DNA of 64,000 nucleotides from Prochlorococcus sp. W8 (GTDB taxonomy: Bacteria > Cyanobacteriota > Cyanobacteriia > PCC-6307 > Cyanobiaceae), in the NCBI GenBank assembly GCA_000291825.1, contig ALPF01000003.1, positions 1 through 64,000 of the forward strand. Direction: 5' to 3'. The position numbers and the translations under genes were made by a program. The notes below the pieces were generated by a model. The model was not told the origin of the DNA. It was given only the letters and a program-made list of their open reading frames with translations, and ran no database searches. Below are positions 9,626-19,738 of the stretch, in pieces; within the stretch, counting starts at the first letter, position 1, and each line of letters starts with the position of its first letter.

Positions 9626-10718
9626 TGGCTTTAAGATTTTGATCACCTTCAATCACTTTTATAGAAATAATTTTATCTTCCATTGTTAATTCCTCTAAAA
9701 CATCAAAACCCTCTACCACGTATCCAAATGCAGCATTTCGTCCGTCTATAAGATTTCTCCCCGCAGGATTTAGTTCTGCTTCATATAAGAAAAAGAAGAA
9801 CTGGGATGATCCATCACTAACTTCTTTATTAGAATGAGACCAGCCAAGTGTACCTAAAGTAGCGAACGGAAGAGTTGGGGTTTCAGTATAAAAACCTAAA
9901 TCTTCAAAAGTTTCATTGTAGAAGGTGTTCGCTTCCCCCGGAACTCTTATTTCAAGTGGAACATGCCTCTCTTCGTTAGTCTCAGGATCTATGTAACCAA
10001 TATCATTACCTTTTGGATCTCCAGTTTGCAAAACAAAAAATTCTTCAGCACGGTTAATAGGGAGATCGTTGTAGAAGTCCTTTTTGACAAGGTCAATAAA
10101 AGTGCCGCTAGTAAGAGGTGCATTATACCCATCAATGATTGCAATCATTTCTCCTTTAGATGTATTAATGTTAACTTTAGCTCTACCTAGCAGCCTTGGG
10201 AGTTTATCAAATTCAGATGGGATCTCATAGGGAAACTTATTAGGAAGAAATAATTCTTCTAAAAAGCCAATCTTTTCAAGAGCTTCTTTTCTTGTGTCAA
10301 TAAATCCATATTTATCCTTTGTTTTAGCTTTATTTGCTAGTTCATCTAAATTGTTTCCAAGATCAGTAAATGTTTTTTCAGCAGAATCCTTGTCTTTAGC
10401 ATTAATTTCATCAATAATTTTGCTTTTATATTTTTTTACCAAAGATTGACATTTTGTAACAGTTTTTGAAAGAGCAGGCCATCTACCTCCTCTCACGAGA
10501 TCACTTGTTTCTTCGAGCTTATGTTGCAGGCTTTGTAATTCTTTTTGCTTAATAGGGAGAGCGTTTCTAAGGATTGCATTAGGATCTTTAACTGCATTTC
10601 CATTTGGTAAGTCAGCTAGAACTTGTGCTGGGCTTGTAAAAAAGAATTGCGATAGTATAATTAATACAAAAAAATAATTTTTGTTCAGATTTGATAAAAA
10701 TTTTTGCATAGGACTCAA
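9618..10718 (-). CDS. Exported cyclophilin-type peptidyl-prolyl isomerase (TLP40-like)
   Basis: 366 residues with a signal peptide (hydrophobic run about 13-32, ending SPAQVLA). A helical N-terminal region (about 40-170) precedes a C-terminal cyclophilin domain (about 180-355) with [19 protein letters not shown] and [31 protein letters not shown]. The layout matches thylakoid-lumen TLP40/CYP38-type proteins linked to photosystem II assembly in plants and cyanobacteria. Isomerase activity cannot be judged from sequence alone. It diverges from efp (34 bases between starts) and is coupled to thiL. Confidence 0.85.
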   Translation of the reverse strand: MSPMQKFLSNLNKNYFFVLIILSQFFFTSPAQVLADLPNGNAVKDPNAILRNALPIKQKELQSLQHKLEETSDLVRGGRWPALSKTVTKCQSLVKKYKSKIIDEINAKDKDSAEKTFTDLGNNLDELANKAKTKDKYGFIDTRKEALEKIGFLEELFLPNKFPYEIPSEFDKLPRLLGRAKVNINTSKGEMIAIIDGYNAPLTSGTFIDLVKKDFYNDLPINRAEEFFVLQTGDPKGNDIGYIDPETNEERHVPLEIRVPGEANTFYNETFEDLGFYTETPTLPFATLGTLGWSHSNKEVSDGSSQFFFFLYEAELNPAGRNLIDGRNAAFGYVVEGFDVLEELTMEDKIISIKVIEGDQNLKANG

Positions 10719-10752
10719 ACAGGTTTATGATCTCTGGGTATGTAATCCAGGA

Positions 10753-11313
10753 ATGATTTCCAGTAACGATTTTCGCACAGGTACTACCATTGAAATAGAT
10801 GGGCAAGTTTGGCGCGTTGTAGAATTTCTACATGTAAAGCCTGGCAAGGGATCTGCCTTTGTAAGAACAAAATTAAAATCAGTTCAAAATGGGAATGTAA
10901 TTGAAAAAACTTTTCGCGCAGGTGAATCTGTGCAACAGGCTATATTAGAGAAGTCTAACCTTCAGCATACATATGTGGAGGCTGGAGATTATGTTTTTAT
11001 GGATATGAATAGTTTTGAAGAGACGAGGCTAACTTCTAATCAAATAGGGGAGGGTTCTAAATATCTTAAAGAAGGGATGGAGGTTAATGTAGTTTTTTGG
11101 GATGGTAAAGTTTTAGAAGTTGAACTTCCAATTTCTGTATCCTTAAAAGTCAAAGATACTGATCCTGGCGTAAAGGGAGATACAGCAAGCGGTGGTACAA
11201 AACCTGCGATTTTAGAGACAGGAGCACAAGTCATGGTCCCATTATTTATTACTATTGGAGAAGTGATTAGGGTTGACACTAGAAATGATAGTTATCTTGG
11301 TAGAGAAAACTGA
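10753..11313 (+). CDS. efp: Translation elongation factor P
   Basis: Rescues ribosomes stalled at polyproline. The start is the ATG at 10753 ([17 protein letters not shown]), giving the normal length of 186. A longer in-frame extension to 10681 overlaps the divergent cyclophilin gene and looks spurious. The modification-loop Lys is present in [10 protein letters not shown], followed by the two OB domains (AVMV-type end reading [14 protein letters not shown]). Its stop overlaps the accB start as TGATG, so efp-accB is an operon, an arrangement common in cyanobacteria. Confidence 0.95.
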   Translation: MISSNDFRTGTTIEIDGQVWRVVEFLHVKPGKGSAFVRTKLKSVQNGNVIEKTFRAGESVQQAILEKSNLQHTYVEAGDYVFMDMNSFEETRLTSNQIGEGSKYLKEGMEVNVVFWDGKVLEVELPISVSLKVKDTDPGVKGDTASGGTKPAILETGAQVMVPLFITIGEVIRVDTRNDSYLGREN

Positions 11314-11813
11314 TGGCTATGAAATTAGATCATGATGACTTAAATCGCTTGATTGATAAAATATCTAAAAGTGATTTTCAAGAATTCTCTTTAGAAGGAG
11401 AAGATTTCAAATTGGAAATAAAAAGGAATTTAGCTGCTCCTCCTCAAGTAAGCCAAGTTTATTCTCTGCCTCAAGAAAATGTAGATCAAAGCCAAGTGCA
11501 AGTTAATAACGAGGCCCTTAGCTCATTGCCGTTACAAACACCGTCTCCTTCGTCACCCCCTGGCCGCTCTGACCTTACTGATATAACTTCTCCTATGGTT
11601 GGAACGTTCTATAGGGCATCTGCCCCAGGAGAGGGCCCTTTTGTTGAGATTGGTAGTCCAATATCGGTAGGACAAACAATTTGTATTTTAGAAGCTATGA
11701 AGCTTATGAATGAAATCGAATCTGAATATAACGCAGAAGTAGTCGAGATACTTGTTGAGAATGGAACTCCTGTTGAGTTTGGGCAGGTTCTAATGCGTGT
11801 CAAACAGTTGTGA
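11313..11813 (+). CDS. accB: Biotin carboxyl carrier protein of acetyl-CoA carboxylase
   Basis: Carries biotin between carboxylase (AccC, at 56762-58111 in this window) and transferase. It has an N-terminal helical region, a Pro/Ser/Gln-rich linker (about 42-88), then the biotinyl domain with the attachment motif EAMKLMNEI (Lys130). The 166-residue length is typical. The final 24 bases overlap pdxA tail to tail. Confidence 0.95.
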   Translation: MAMKLDHDDLNRLIDKISKSDFQEFSLEGEDFKLEIKRNLAAPPQVSQVYSLPQENVDQSQVQVNNEALSSLPLQTPSPSSPPGRSDLTDITSPMVGTFYRASAPGEGPFVEIGSPISVGQTICILEAMKLMNEIESEYNAEVVEILVENGTPVEFGQVLMRVKQL

Positions 11814-12845
11814 TTTGTTGCATAATTCGTTGGCGGTTTTTATAGCTTCAAGAATACTTTGGCATTGAGCAATACCTTTATTAAAAATATCAAAACCAGT
11901 CCCATGGTCTGGAGATGTTCTTATTATGGGTAATCCAATTGTCGTATTTACTGAGTAATTAAAAGCTATTATTTTCATAGGTATAAGACCTTGATCATGG
12001 TACATAGCAAGAATTCCATCATGACCATTTGAGTTCTCCTCATTCCAGGCTTTTAATGATGAAATCCAGCAACTATCTGGAGAAATTGGACCTTCTAATT
12101 TGATATCAGGATTATTTTTTCTCCAAACTTGTAAAGATTGTTTTATAAAATCTTTTTCTTCTGATCCTAAAATGCCTTCTTCACCTGCATGAGGATTTAA
12201 TCCTGCGACCCTCAAAGTTGGTTGTTTCTTAAATCTTTTTGAAAAATTAGACAGCAAATTTAGCTTAGAATAAATTAAATCTTTATTTTTAATTAAACTC
12301 TTTGAAATTTCACTTAAAGGAATATGTGTTGTAGCAAGAAGAGTATTGAATCTCCACCCTGTTATTGGAGATTTTGCAGTGAATAACATTCCTACATTTG
12401 TAGTATTGCAACATTCCGCTAGTAACTCAGTTTGGCCTGAATAGTTATGACCTGCTAATTCCCATGATTTTTTGCAAATCGGCGCTGTTACCAGGGCAGC
12501 ATTTTGTTGAGATTTTGTAAGTCTAATTGCTTCTTTTAAATAAACAAAACTACAGTTTCCACAATTAGTTTTCCAACTTGAATTCTTAAGTTTTGACACT
12601 TTAATATCTTCGATATCTAATTCATCAGGATTTGCAATATTTTTTATACCAATTAACTTTAAAGATCTATATGTATTCATAAGATTTTTTTTAGATCCGA
12701 CTATTTTAAACCTAACGTTTTGAGGGATTTGATTTGAAGCCAAAGCTTTAAGAATGATTTCAGGCCCAACGCCTGACTCATCACCAGCAGAAATTATTAT
12801 TGTATTTTCTAAAAAATTGGAGCTATTTTTTTCCAGCTGATCCAT
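11790..12845 (-). CDS. pdxA: 4-hydroxythreonine-4-phosphate dehydrogenase
   Basis: Pyridoxal-phosphate synthesis (DXP-dependent route). The metal-binding histidines are visible in GHNYSGQTELLA, LNPHAGEEG and MYHDQGLIPMK. The substrate region GDESGVGPEI lies at the N-terminus, and TSPDHGTGFDI near the C-terminus is typical of the family. The 351 residues are slightly longer than usual because of an N-terminal extension. Overlaps accB by 24 bases. Confidence 0.93.
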   Translation of the reverse strand: MDQLEKNSSNFLENTIIISAGDESGVGPEIILKALASNQIPQNVRFKIVGSKKNLMNTYRSLKLIGIKNIANPDELDIEDIKVSKLKNSSWKTNCGNCSFVYLKEAIRLTKSQQNAALVTAPICKKSWELAGHNYSGQTELLAECCNTTNVGMLFTAKSPITGWRFNTLLATTHIPLSEISKSLIKNKDLIYSKLNLLSNFSKRFKKQPTLRVAGLNPHAGEEGILGSEEKDFIKQSLQVWRKNNPDIKLEGPISPDSCWISSLKAWNEENSNGHDGILAMYHDQGLIPMKIIAFNYSVNTTIGLPIIRTSPDHGTGFDIFNKGIAQCQSILEAIKTANELCNKSQLFDTH

Positions 12846-12899
12846 TTGTGATTTATGTATTTTTTGAAGAAATTAATAAAGGTTAGATGTTTCCTAAAT

Positions 12900-13787
12900 T
12901 TAATTTGTTAATTTTAAATGCTTGAGGCAATTCTGTAAGCCAGATTTGTAATCTTTATGAATTAATTGATATCCTAATTTTTTGCAAAGTAAAGAATTTG
13001 AAACTCTTCTGTTCTCTTCCCAGAATGACAATGCAATTGGTGAAAGATCTTTTTTTGCTTCTTCAAAATCAATTTGTTCAGGCATTTGCAATTTCAGTAG
13101 TTGATAGCTATATCTAATAACTTCAATTTGTGAACACGGATTATCATCAGCAATATTAATTATCTTGTAAAAAGCAAATTTATTTTGATTTTTAATAAGG
13201 TAAATTATTGCATTTGCGATGTCCTCAACATGAACCCTTGAAAAAACTTGATCCTTCTTAAATATGACTTTTATATTTTTTTTAAGAATTGAATCTAGAG
13301 TAGATCTTCCAGGGCCATATATACCTGGAAGCCTAAATATTTGAGTAGGTAAACTTGTATTAATCCACTTTTCTTCACATAATAACCTTCTTTTGCTTCT
13401 TTCTTGAACAGGATTAACAGGGGTATTCTCACATACCCATTCTCCAAATGTATTTCCATACACACCAGTTGTAGAAAGGTATCCAGCCCACTCCAAATCG
13501 AGATCCAAAAGCTTATTTTCTAACTTTGATAATAGAGGATCTGACCCGTCTTTATTTGGTGGCATGCAACTTAATATATGAGTTACATCTTGAAATAATT
13601 TATCTGGAGGCAATTCATTACTATTACTGTCATATAGAAAACTCCATTTATCGTTTTTAACACTTCTTGAACTTGTAAAAGCCTCAAATCCGGCATTTCT
13701 TATCTCCATGGCAATTTTTTTGCCGCTAAAACCTGCCCCAAATATAAGAATCTTTTTCTTTTTTAAAGTACTTGCAAAACTGTTCAT
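12900..13787 (-). CDS. NAD(P)-dependent epimerase/dehydratase-like (extended SDR) protein
   Basis: 295 residues with a Rossmann start IFGAGFSGKKIA (GxGxxG at 16-21), YLSTTGVYG at the active-site strand, RLPGIYGPGR and VHVEDIANAII. These are features of atypical short-chain dehydrogenases (YeeZ-like) with a modified active site: the usual YxxxK is replaced by a TTGVYG segment without a clear Lys four residues on. Substrate unknown. Same strand as pdxA, 54 bases upstream of it. Confidence 0.75.
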   Translation of the reverse strand: MNSFASTLKKKKILIFGAGFSGKKIAMEIRNAGFEAFTSSRSVKNDKWSFLYDSNSNELPPDKLFQDVTHILSCMPPNKDGSDPLLSKLENKLLDLDLEWAGYLSTTGVYGNTFGEWVCENTPVNPVQERSKRRLLCEEKWINTSLPTQIFRLPGIYGPGRSTLDSILKKNIKVIFKKDQVFSRVHVEDIANAIIYLIKNQNKFAFYKIINIADDNPCSQIEVIRYSYQLLKLQMPEQIDFEEAKKDLSPIALSFWEENRRVSNSLLCKKLGYQLIHKDYKSGLQNCLKHLKLTN

Positions 13788-13823
13788 GTTGATCTATAAC
13801 TAGTACATATGTATTATTAGCCC

Positions 13824-14060
13824 ATGAAGACTTTAGTTAAACCTCAGCCTGATTCAACTATAGCAATTTCTGCCGATAGGCTCATACCAGCAAAAACAGT
13901 CAGAAATCAAAAAATCTACCTCAGGTATAACAAAAAGATTATCTCTTATTTATTCTTATTATTCTCCTTCTTAATTTTTTTATTAGTGCCTGAATCACCA
14001 AAATTATCAGAGTCAATATGTACCAATAATAATCCTGAGTCGGTTTGTAATGTTTGGTAG
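13824..14060 (+). CDS. Small membrane-anchored hypothetical with C-terminal Cx8C motif
   Basis: 78 residues, no recognised family. There is a basic N-terminal part, one membrane segment (about 42-57, SYLFLLFSFLIFLLV), then a short tail ending ICTNNNPESVCNVW. The two tail cysteines are separated by eight residues with a Pro between them, loosely like the CP12 C-terminal motif. The last base abuts the convergent HNH gene. Confidence 0.6.
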   Translation: MKTLVKPQPDSTIAISADRLIPAKTVRNQKIYLRYNKKIISYLFLLFSFLIFLLVPESPKLSESICTNNNPESVCNVW

Positions 14061-14462
14061 CTAAGCAGCGTCAAATTCAACACTTTCATTACTATTTGTT
14101 TTTATAAATGTTTTTAATGATGGTTTAGCCCATTGTAATAATCTTACAGCTAGTCTGATATCTCCATCTGACCATGCTCTGATTGCCATAGCTCTTCTAG
14201 GATCATAGAATTTTTGTTTCCGGTACCAGTAAAATGCTTCATTATTTGATTTATCGCCATTGCAAGAAAGGCATGCTGGGACGCAGTTTTCTGTATTACT
14301 TAAGCCTCCTTTGCTCCTTGGGAGAATATGGTCAATTGATTCTGATGGTTTACCGCAGTATATGCAACTTTTTTCTGTAAATTTATGAATTGATTGTCGC
14401 CATTGTCTGAATCTAAATTTTGGACATAAGTCTTCTAAAAATACTGCATCCTTAAAGTGCAT
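14061..14462 (-). CDS. HNH endonuclease family protein
   Basis: 133 residues with a treble-clef HNH fold: CIYCG (Cys33, Cys36), IDHILPRSKGG (Asp44-His45), NTENCVPACLSCNGDKSN (Asn57, Cys64, Cys67). The zinc cysteines, HNH histidine and Asn are all present, so it looks catalytically intact. A family of HNH proteins of this type with a C-terminal basic/aromatic tail is single-copy in cyanobacteria; the biological substrate is not known to me. Confidence 0.85.
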   Translation of the reverse strand: MHFKDAVFLEDLCPKFRFRQWRQSIHKFTEKSCIYCGKPSESIDHILPRSKGGLSNTENCVPACLSCNGDKSNNEAFYWYRKQKFYDPRRAMAIRAWSDGDIRLAVRLLQWAKPSLKTFIKTNSNESVEFDAA

Positions 14463-14587
14463 TCAGTTATTTTAATTAAATAAATAATGACTTAAATTTT
14501 GTAAAAGTCAATATTAAAAGTATTAATTAATGGCCTAAGATTTATGAATTAATTTATAAAAATTGTATACATTTATACCTTTTAAAT

Positions 14588-15040
14588 TTAATAACTGTAT
14601 CTATCAAACGATTCATTTGAGAAATTATTATTTTCTTTATCAATAATGTTTTCTATCTCTTTCCTTTCTTTTTCTTTTTTTATTTCATCCCTCTTTCTTT
14701 TTCGTTCTTTACGTATCTGTTCTCTTTGTGCCTTTCTATCTGGATATAAATTATCGAGATATTCAACGCAATAACTAAATTTCTCCTTTTCTCTCACGAC
14801 CGTTTCTATTATCTGAGATGCCGCCTGATAAGGTGAGGTTTTAAAAAAACCTCCTTTTTGTTTTTTTATATAAGTATATGCTGCCTCCCAACTACTTTCG
14901 TGATCATTACCTCCTTCTCTCATAGTGCAAAATATCTCAGCACCAAAAGATCCTGCATTTAATTTAGGCATAATAACCAATGGCAATATAATTCCTACAC
15001 TAAATAAAATTATTTTTAGATTTCTGATATTTAACATCAA
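14588..15040 (-). CDS. Exported hypothetical protein with charged C-terminal helix
   Basis: 150 residues. Residues 1-30 form a signal peptide (hydrophobic run LFSVGIILPLVIM, cleavage likely near LNAGS). A small conserved-looking domain follows (CTMREGGNDHESSWEAAYTY, then a second Cys in KFSYCVEYLDNLYP). The C-terminus is a very charged Lys/Glu/Arg helix (RKAQREQIRKERKRKRDE). It resembles a picocyanobacterial DUF (I recall DUF6554, not checked). Function unknown; two cysteines could form a disulfide outside the cytoplasm. Confidence 0.65.
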   Translation of the reverse strand: MMLNIRNLKIILFSVGIILPLVIMPKLNAGSFGAEIFCTMREGGNDHESSWEAAYTYIKKQKGGFFKTSPYQAASQIIETVVREKEKFSYCVEYLDNLYPDRKAQREQIRKERKRKRDEIKKEKERKEIENIIDKENNNFSNESFDRYSY

Positions 15041-15332
15041 AAATTTAATAACTTATTAAAAAATATCCTCTATTTTAATTATGTCTATATATTTTTAAAG
15101 ATTTTATACCTGATTTATTATTAAAATTTGATGTTTTTTATATAGCAATTCAAAAACCAAAGATTTAAGCAAATATAATTTTGTATATTTATATTTTGAT
15201 CTTATTTTTGTATATTTTGGGATATTTATTATGTAAAAAGCTAATTCCAAATCTTTAGATTTTTGTATTTAGTTTTTTTTGCTGCATAAATGTCCTTCTA
15301 GTTGGCATAATATTTAAAAAGGGTTAATTATT

Positions 15333-15530
15333 ATGGCGTCAAAAATTTCTTATGAAGGTAAAAGAAATCAAATCAAAAAGAAATTTTCTTTTATTGAAAA
15401 CGGTCATCAGTTAGAAAAGTTAGAATTTGCACTAGCAGTAGCTCAAACTAAAGGTGAGGGCGAAAAGTCTGCTATTTTGAGGAAGAAAATTTTTGAGCTA
15501 GGTGGCAATGTTGAAGAGCCTGGCACATAA
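15333..15530 (+). CDS. Small conserved-looking hypothetical protein
   Basis: 65 residues, mostly charged and predicted helical (KRNQIKKKFSFIENGHQLEKLEFALAVAQTKGEGEKSAILRKKIFELGG). No signal or membrane segment. An AT-rich 292-base spacer precedes it, and it converges with the aminotransferase gene. I do not recognise a family. The ordered helical pattern and lack of an overlapping better frame support it as real. Confidence 0.5.
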   Translation: MASKISYEGKRNQIKKKFSFIENGHQLEKLEFALAVAQTKGEGEKSAILRKKIFELGGNVEEPGT

Positions 15531-15536
15531 ATGCTC

Positions 15537-16694
15537 TTATTGCAGGTGTGTCTCTGCCACTTCTAATGCTTTTCCCAGTTTCTCTGTTGATATTATTTTT
15601 TGTTCTAATAATGTAAGCCCAATAGCAGATATAGCCACCATAATATCTCGATCATTTATATAACCTAAGTGCCCAACTCTGAAGATCTTACCTTTCAAGT
15701 GATCCTGTCCTCCCGCAAGTAAAATATCATATCGGTCTTTAATGATTTTTCTAAAAGCTTCAGCATCTATTTGCGTAGATTCAATAGCAGTTATTGATGG
15801 ACTTAGGGAATTATTATCTGCAAATAATTTGAGGTTTAGTGCTTGAATTGCATTTGATACGGCTAATTTATGTTTTTCATGTCTTTGGAATATATTTTCT
15901 AGGCCTTCTTCTTGCATCATTTTCAAGGATTCTTCTAATGCAAATATCAAATTTACTGCTGGAGTATATGGATTACTATTGTTATTTAAACTTTTTTTGT
16001 AAAATTTTAAATCCAAATAGAATTTGGGAAGATTTGATTTATCGCAAGCATCCCATGCTTTCTCACTTACTGAAATAAAACTTAGTCCAGGAGGTATCAT
16101 GTATCCCTTTTGAGAACCAGATGCAACTATATCTAATCCCCATTCATCTGTAGGGACATTACATGCTCCAATACTTGTGACGCAATCGATAATTGAAAGA
16201 GCTTTTTCGTGATTACGAATATATTTACTGATTGTTTCTAAATCATTTATTACTCCGGTTGAAGTCTCAGAGTGGGTTAATATTACTGCTTTTATTTCTT
16301 TCTTATGGTCATTTTCTAGTATTTTTTTGATTGAATTTGGATTAAGGGGTTCTCCCCATTTTGAATTGATTTCTATCACTTCTAATCCAAATGCTCGGGC
16401 TACTTTTACCCATCGTTGACCAAACTTGCCATTTTCACCACATATCACCTTATCACCTTTGCTCAAAGTATTTATAATTCCAGCTTCCATTGCGGCAGTC
16501 CCACTTCCTGTAATAGTTAAGACATCATTTTTAGTTTGATGAAGCCACCTTAATTTTTGAGTTGTTGAGTAAACTAGATCTTGAAATTCTTTGCTTCTAT
16601 GTCCTATCGGATGACTTCCTAATGCTTGTAATACTCTTTCTGGTACCGGTGTTGGTCCAGGGATCATGAGTGATAATTTTTTTTGTATGGCCAC
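15537..16694 (-). CDS. Class V aminotransferase, alanine/serine--glyoxylate type
   Basis: PLP enzyme of 385 residues. IPGPTPVPERVLQALGSHPIGHRS is the alanine-glyoxylate/serine-glyoxylate/phosphonate aminotransferase signature region. The PLP Lys is at about 196 in SGSQKGYMIPPGLSF, with TGSGTAAMEA, SETSTGV and the C-terminal FRVGHLGYIND. The probable role is transamination of glyoxylate in photorespiratory metabolism; the amino donor cannot be read from sequence. It diverges from cbiD. Confidence 0.88.
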   Translation of the reverse strand: MAIQKKLSLMIPGPTPVPERVLQALGSHPIGHRSKEFQDLVYSTTQKLRWLHQTKNDVLTITGSGTAAMEAGIINTLSKGDKVICGENGKFGQRWVKVARAFGLEVIEINSKWGEPLNPNSIKKILENDHKKEIKAVILTHSETSTGVINDLETISKYIRNHEKALSIIDCVTSIGACNVPTDEWGLDIVASGSQKGYMIPPGLSFISVSEKAWDACDKSNLPKFYLDLKFYKKSLNNNSNPYTPAVNLIFALEESLKMMQEEGLENIFQRHEKHKLAVSNAIQALNLKLFADNNSLSPSITAIESTQIDAEAFRKIIKDRYDILLAGGQDHLKGKIFRVGHLGYINDRDIMVAISAIGLTLLEQKIISTEKLGKALEVAETHLQ

Positions 16695-16754
16695 TTTTTA
16701 AGAAATAGGTCATTCTTAGATTAGTTCTCATTATGTATTTTTCAATTAGTTAAT

Positions 16755-17867
16755 TTGAAAAAAGGATTTTCTTTACCTTTATGGGTTGCAGCATCTGCTC
16801 AAGCAGCAGTAAAAAAATTATTAATGCTCCCATTTGAGGATTATGTATTACTTAAACTACCTGGTGCAAAAGAATCTGAGAAATTAAAAGTACATTCATC
16901 TGCTTTTCTCAAAGATAAAGATCATGCCCTTGCAATAACTTTTGCTAATTCTGAATTAAGTTTAGATCTTACTCAAAATCTTGAAATATGGACTCTGGTT
17001 TCATTTCAAAAACTTATTAATGATAAAACTTCAAAAGGTTTAATTAATATCATTCCAGGGTATGGAGTTGGAATAAATTCAAAAACTTCAGAAATTTGTA
17101 TTTCTCGATTCGCATTAGAACTTCTAGAAGAAAATTTATTAGAGTTAATTCCTACCGGATACCAATTAAATCTGGAGATAATATTCCCAAGAGGAAGATT
17201 TCTTGCAGAGAGAACAAGCAATAAATCCTTTGGAATAGTAGAAGGATTATCGATCATTGGTACTACAGCGGAAACATATATAAGTGCCTCTCCTGAGCAG
17301 ATAAACGATGCGAAGCTAGAATTAGAGAAATTTACTTCAAAAGGTATTGAAAAAATAGTTTTTGTTATTGGAGAAAATGGATTAGATCTTGCAACAAATA
17401 TGAAATTAAATTGCCCAGTTATAAAAGTTGGAAATTGGATTGGGCCTCTTCTAGTTCATGCTGCTTTACACAATGTTAAGAAAATTCTCTTATTTGGTTA
17501 TCATGGAAAATTAATAAAACTAGCGGGTGGCATTTTTCATACACATCATCATCTAGCTGATGCAAGAATTGAAATTCTTGTATTTCTTGCATTGCAAGCA
17601 AATATCCCGATTCAGTTAATCCATCAAATTTCCAAAAGTAGTACTATTGAGGATGCATTAATTAATCTAGAAAAAGAAAATATTGAGATTGTAAAAAAAT
17701 TATGGCTTTTGATCGCTAATACTATTGAATTCAGATCACTCGAATATATTAAAAGATATACATTAAATGAATTAAAAGTAGGTGCGGCTTTATTTGATAG
17801 AAAAAGATCAGTTCGTTGGATTGGGCTTAATGCAGAGGCAATGTTTTTAAAGCCTGATAATTTTTAA
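16755..17867 (+). CDS. cbiD: Cobalt-precorrin-5B (C1)-methyltransferase
   Basis: Anaerobic-route cobalamin (pseudocobalamin in cyanobacteria) corrin-ring methylation. CbiD-type motifs: WVAASAQAAVKKL near the N-terminus, INIIPGYGVGINSKTS, FPRGRFLAERTSNKSFGIVEGLSIIGTT, and LLFGYHGKLIKLAGGIFHTHHHLADAR. 370 residues. The start is TTG at 16755-16757. guaA follows after 46 bases on the same strand. Confidence 0.92.
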   Translation: MKKGFSLPLWVAASAQAAVKKLLMLPFEDYVLLKLPGAKESEKLKVHSSAFLKDKDHALAITFANSELSLDLTQNLEIWTLVSFQKLINDKTSKGLINIIPGYGVGINSKTSEICISRFALELLEENLLELIPTGYQLNLEIIFPRGRFLAERTSNKSFGIVEGLSIIGTTAETYISASPEQINDAKLELEKFTSKGIEKIVFVIGENGLDLATNMKLNCPVIKVGNWIGPLLVHAALHNVKKILLFGYHGKLIKLAGGIFHTHHHLADARIEILVFLALQANIPIQLIHQISKSSTIEDALINLEKENIEIVKKLWLLIANTIEFRSLEYIKRYTLNELKVGAALFDRKRSVRWIGLNAEAMFLKPDNF

Positions 17868-17913
17868 CTGTGCGTGAATTATAATTTTTAAAAAGCTATT
17901 GTAAATTTTATAT

Positions 17914-19500
17914 ATGTCTTTAATTACATCAGATCAAGAGAGGGAACCCTCAATATTAATTTTAGATTTTGGATCACAATATTCAGAGTTGATAGCTAGA
18001 AGAATTAGAGAGATAAATGTTTATTCGTTAGTAGTCAATTATCTGATTGATGTTGAAGAAATTAAGAGAATTAATCCAGATGGCATTATTTTAAGTGGAG
18101 GCCCAAACTCTGTTTATGATAGTAGTGCTCCAATATGTGATGAAAATATTTTTAACATTGAAATACCTGTTTTAGGAATTTGTTATGGAATGCAATTAAT
18201 GGTTAAACAGAAAGGGGGGTTGGTTTCTCCAGCGGAAAATAAATCAGAATATGGAAGAGCACCTATTACATTAGACAATGAGAGTCTTTTATTAAAAGAT
18301 ATTCAAGATAATTCTGTTATGTGGATGAGTCATGGAGATTCTATTAATAAATTGCCTGAGAACTTTCTAAAAATTGCTCATACTGATAATACTTCTCATG
18401 CAGCAATATCTAATGAAAAAGAAATGTTATTTGGCGTTCAGTTTCATCCTGAAGTTGTTCATTCAGAGTATGGTATGAATGTTATAAAGAATTTTGTTCT
18501 AAAGATTTGTAAGTCAAAAGCTAATTGGACAACACAAGCTTTTATTGATGAATCTATTCAAAAAATTAGAGATCAAGTTGGTAATAAAAAGGTTCTTTTA
18601 GCTTTGTCGGGTGGGGTCGACTCTTCAACTTTAGCCTTCTTATTGCACAAAGCAATTGGGGATCAATTAACTTGCATGTTTATTGATCAAGGCTTTATGA
18701 GAAAAGGAGAGCCTGAGTTCCTAATGAATTTCTTTGATAAGAAATTTCATATTAGAGTTGAATATATTAATTCTCGCGAAAGATTTATTGATAAACTTAG
18801 TGGTGTAATCGATCCTGAAGCAAAAAGAAAAATAATTGGTACTGAGTTTATAAGGGTTTTTGAGGAGGAAAGTAAAAAACTAGGTCCATTTGATTATTTA
18901 GCTCAAGGAACCCTTTATCCTGATGTTATTGAAAGTGCTGGAACAAATGTAGATCCAAAAACTGGTGAAAGAATCGCAGTTAAAATCAAAAGTCATCATA
19001 ATGTCGGAGGATTACCTAAAGATCTACAATTTAAGTTGGTTGAGCCATTAAGAAAACTTTTTAAAGATGAAGTTAGAAATGTTGGTAAGGCGCTTGGTCT
19101 CCCAGACGAGATAATTCAAAGGCATCCTTTTCCAGGACCAGGCTTAGCTATTAGAATCTTAGGGGAGGTTAATAAGGAAAAACTTAATTGCTTGCGGGAT
19201 GCAGATTGGATTGTCAGAGATGAAATTAAGAGAGCAGGACTATATAATGAGATTTGGCAAGCTTTCGCAGTTTTACTATCTGTTAAAACTGTTGGTGTTA
19301 TGGGTGATAAAAGAACTTATGCATGGCCTATCGTACTTAGATGTGTTTCAAGTGAGGATGGTATGACTGCTGATTGGTCAAAAATACCTTTTGAAGTTTT
19401 AGAAAAAATATCTGACAGAATAGTTAATGAAGTTAATTTAGTAAATAGGGTCGTATTTGATATAACTAGTAAGCCTCCAGGGACTATAGAGTGGGAATAA
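17914..19500 (+). CDS. guaA: GMP synthase (glutamine-hydrolysing)
   Basis: Converts XMP to GMP. Class I glutamine amidotransferase domain with Cys90 in GICYGMQL and His178/Glu180 in [11 protein letters not shown]-pyrophosphatase motif LSGGVDSS (231-238); C-terminal dimerisation domain ending GTIEWE. Full length (528). The final codons are duplicated twice downstream (20770-20790 and 24271-24291), so this gene's 3' end appears to serve as an integration site while remaining intact. Confidence 0.97.
   Translation: MSLITSDQEREPSILILDFGSQYSELIARRIREINVYSLVVNYLIDVEEIKRINPDGIILSGGPNSVYDSSAPICDENIFNIEIPVLGICYGMQLMVKQKGGLVSPAENKSEYGRAPITLDNESLLLKDIQDNSVMWMSHGDSINKLPENFLKIAHTDNTSHAAISNEKEMLFGVQFHPEVVHSEYGMNVIKNFVLKICKSKANWTTQAFIDESIQKIRDQVGNKKVLLALSGGVDSSTLAFLLHKAIGDQLTCMFIDQGFMRKGEPEFLMNFFDKKFHIRVEYINSRERFIDKLSGVIDPEAKRKIIGTEFIRVFEEESKKLGPFDYLAQGTLYPDVIESAGTNVDPKTGERIAVKIKSHHNVGGLPKDLQFKLVEPLRKLFKDEVRNVGKALGLPDEIIQRHPFPGPGLAIRILGEVNKEKLNCLRDADWIVRDEIKRAGLYNEIWQAFAVLLSVKTVGVMGDKRTYAWPIVLRCVSSEDGMTADWSKIPFEVLEKISDRIVNEVNLVNRVVFDITSKPPGTIEWE
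19479..19500 (+). repeat. guaA-terminal repeat, copy 1 (att-like core)
   Basis: The guaA 3' end encodes G-T-I-E-W-E-TAA. GGACTATAGAGTGGGAAT at 19481-19498 is identical to 24272-24289. This copy is the functional end of guaA and the left boundary of unit A. The sequence after the stop differs from that behind copies 2 and 3, apart from a short TAAACC. Confidence 0.8.
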
Positions 19501-19539
19501 ACCATAAGGGCAAAATGTAGTTATATCATCATTCTTGCG

Positions 19540-19560
19540 GTTTGTTGCGAGTTTGTTGTG
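19540..19560 (+). repeat. Arm-like repeat pair, unit A left
   Basis: GTTTGTTGCG at 19540-19549 and GTTTGTTGTG at 19551-19560, exactly 11 bp apart. The same word recurs at 19611 and as a pair at 20691/20702. Confidence 0.7.
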
Positions 19561-19610
19561 GTAAAATTATAAAGACAAGATGACAATATAACTGAGTTTT
19601 TAATTCGTCA

Positions 19611-19631
19611 GTTTGTTGCGGGTTTTATTTG
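19611..19631 (+). repeat. Arm-like repeat, unit A left, second site
   Basis: GTTTGTTGCG at 19611-19620, followed 11 bp on by a degenerate partner (GTTTTATTTG at 19622-19631, 6 of 10 matching). Confidence 0.55.
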
Positions 19632-19738
19632 TCACTTTGTCATCGTCTATATGAAGAAATCAATTTCCATATAGAATTTTTTATTTTAAGAATTTATATT
19701 AATGTAGTCTTATTGAAAAATTTGTCTCATAAAATTTA

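Noticed and set aside
9626-9652. Nine-residue N-terminal extension of ThiL
   Set aside because: The internal ATG overlapping the cyclophilin stop gives the usual N-terminus.
10681-10752. N-terminal extension of EF-P
   Set aside because: It overlaps the divergent cyclophilin gene and EF-P normally starts at the ISSNDFR segment; the ATG at 10753 is used.
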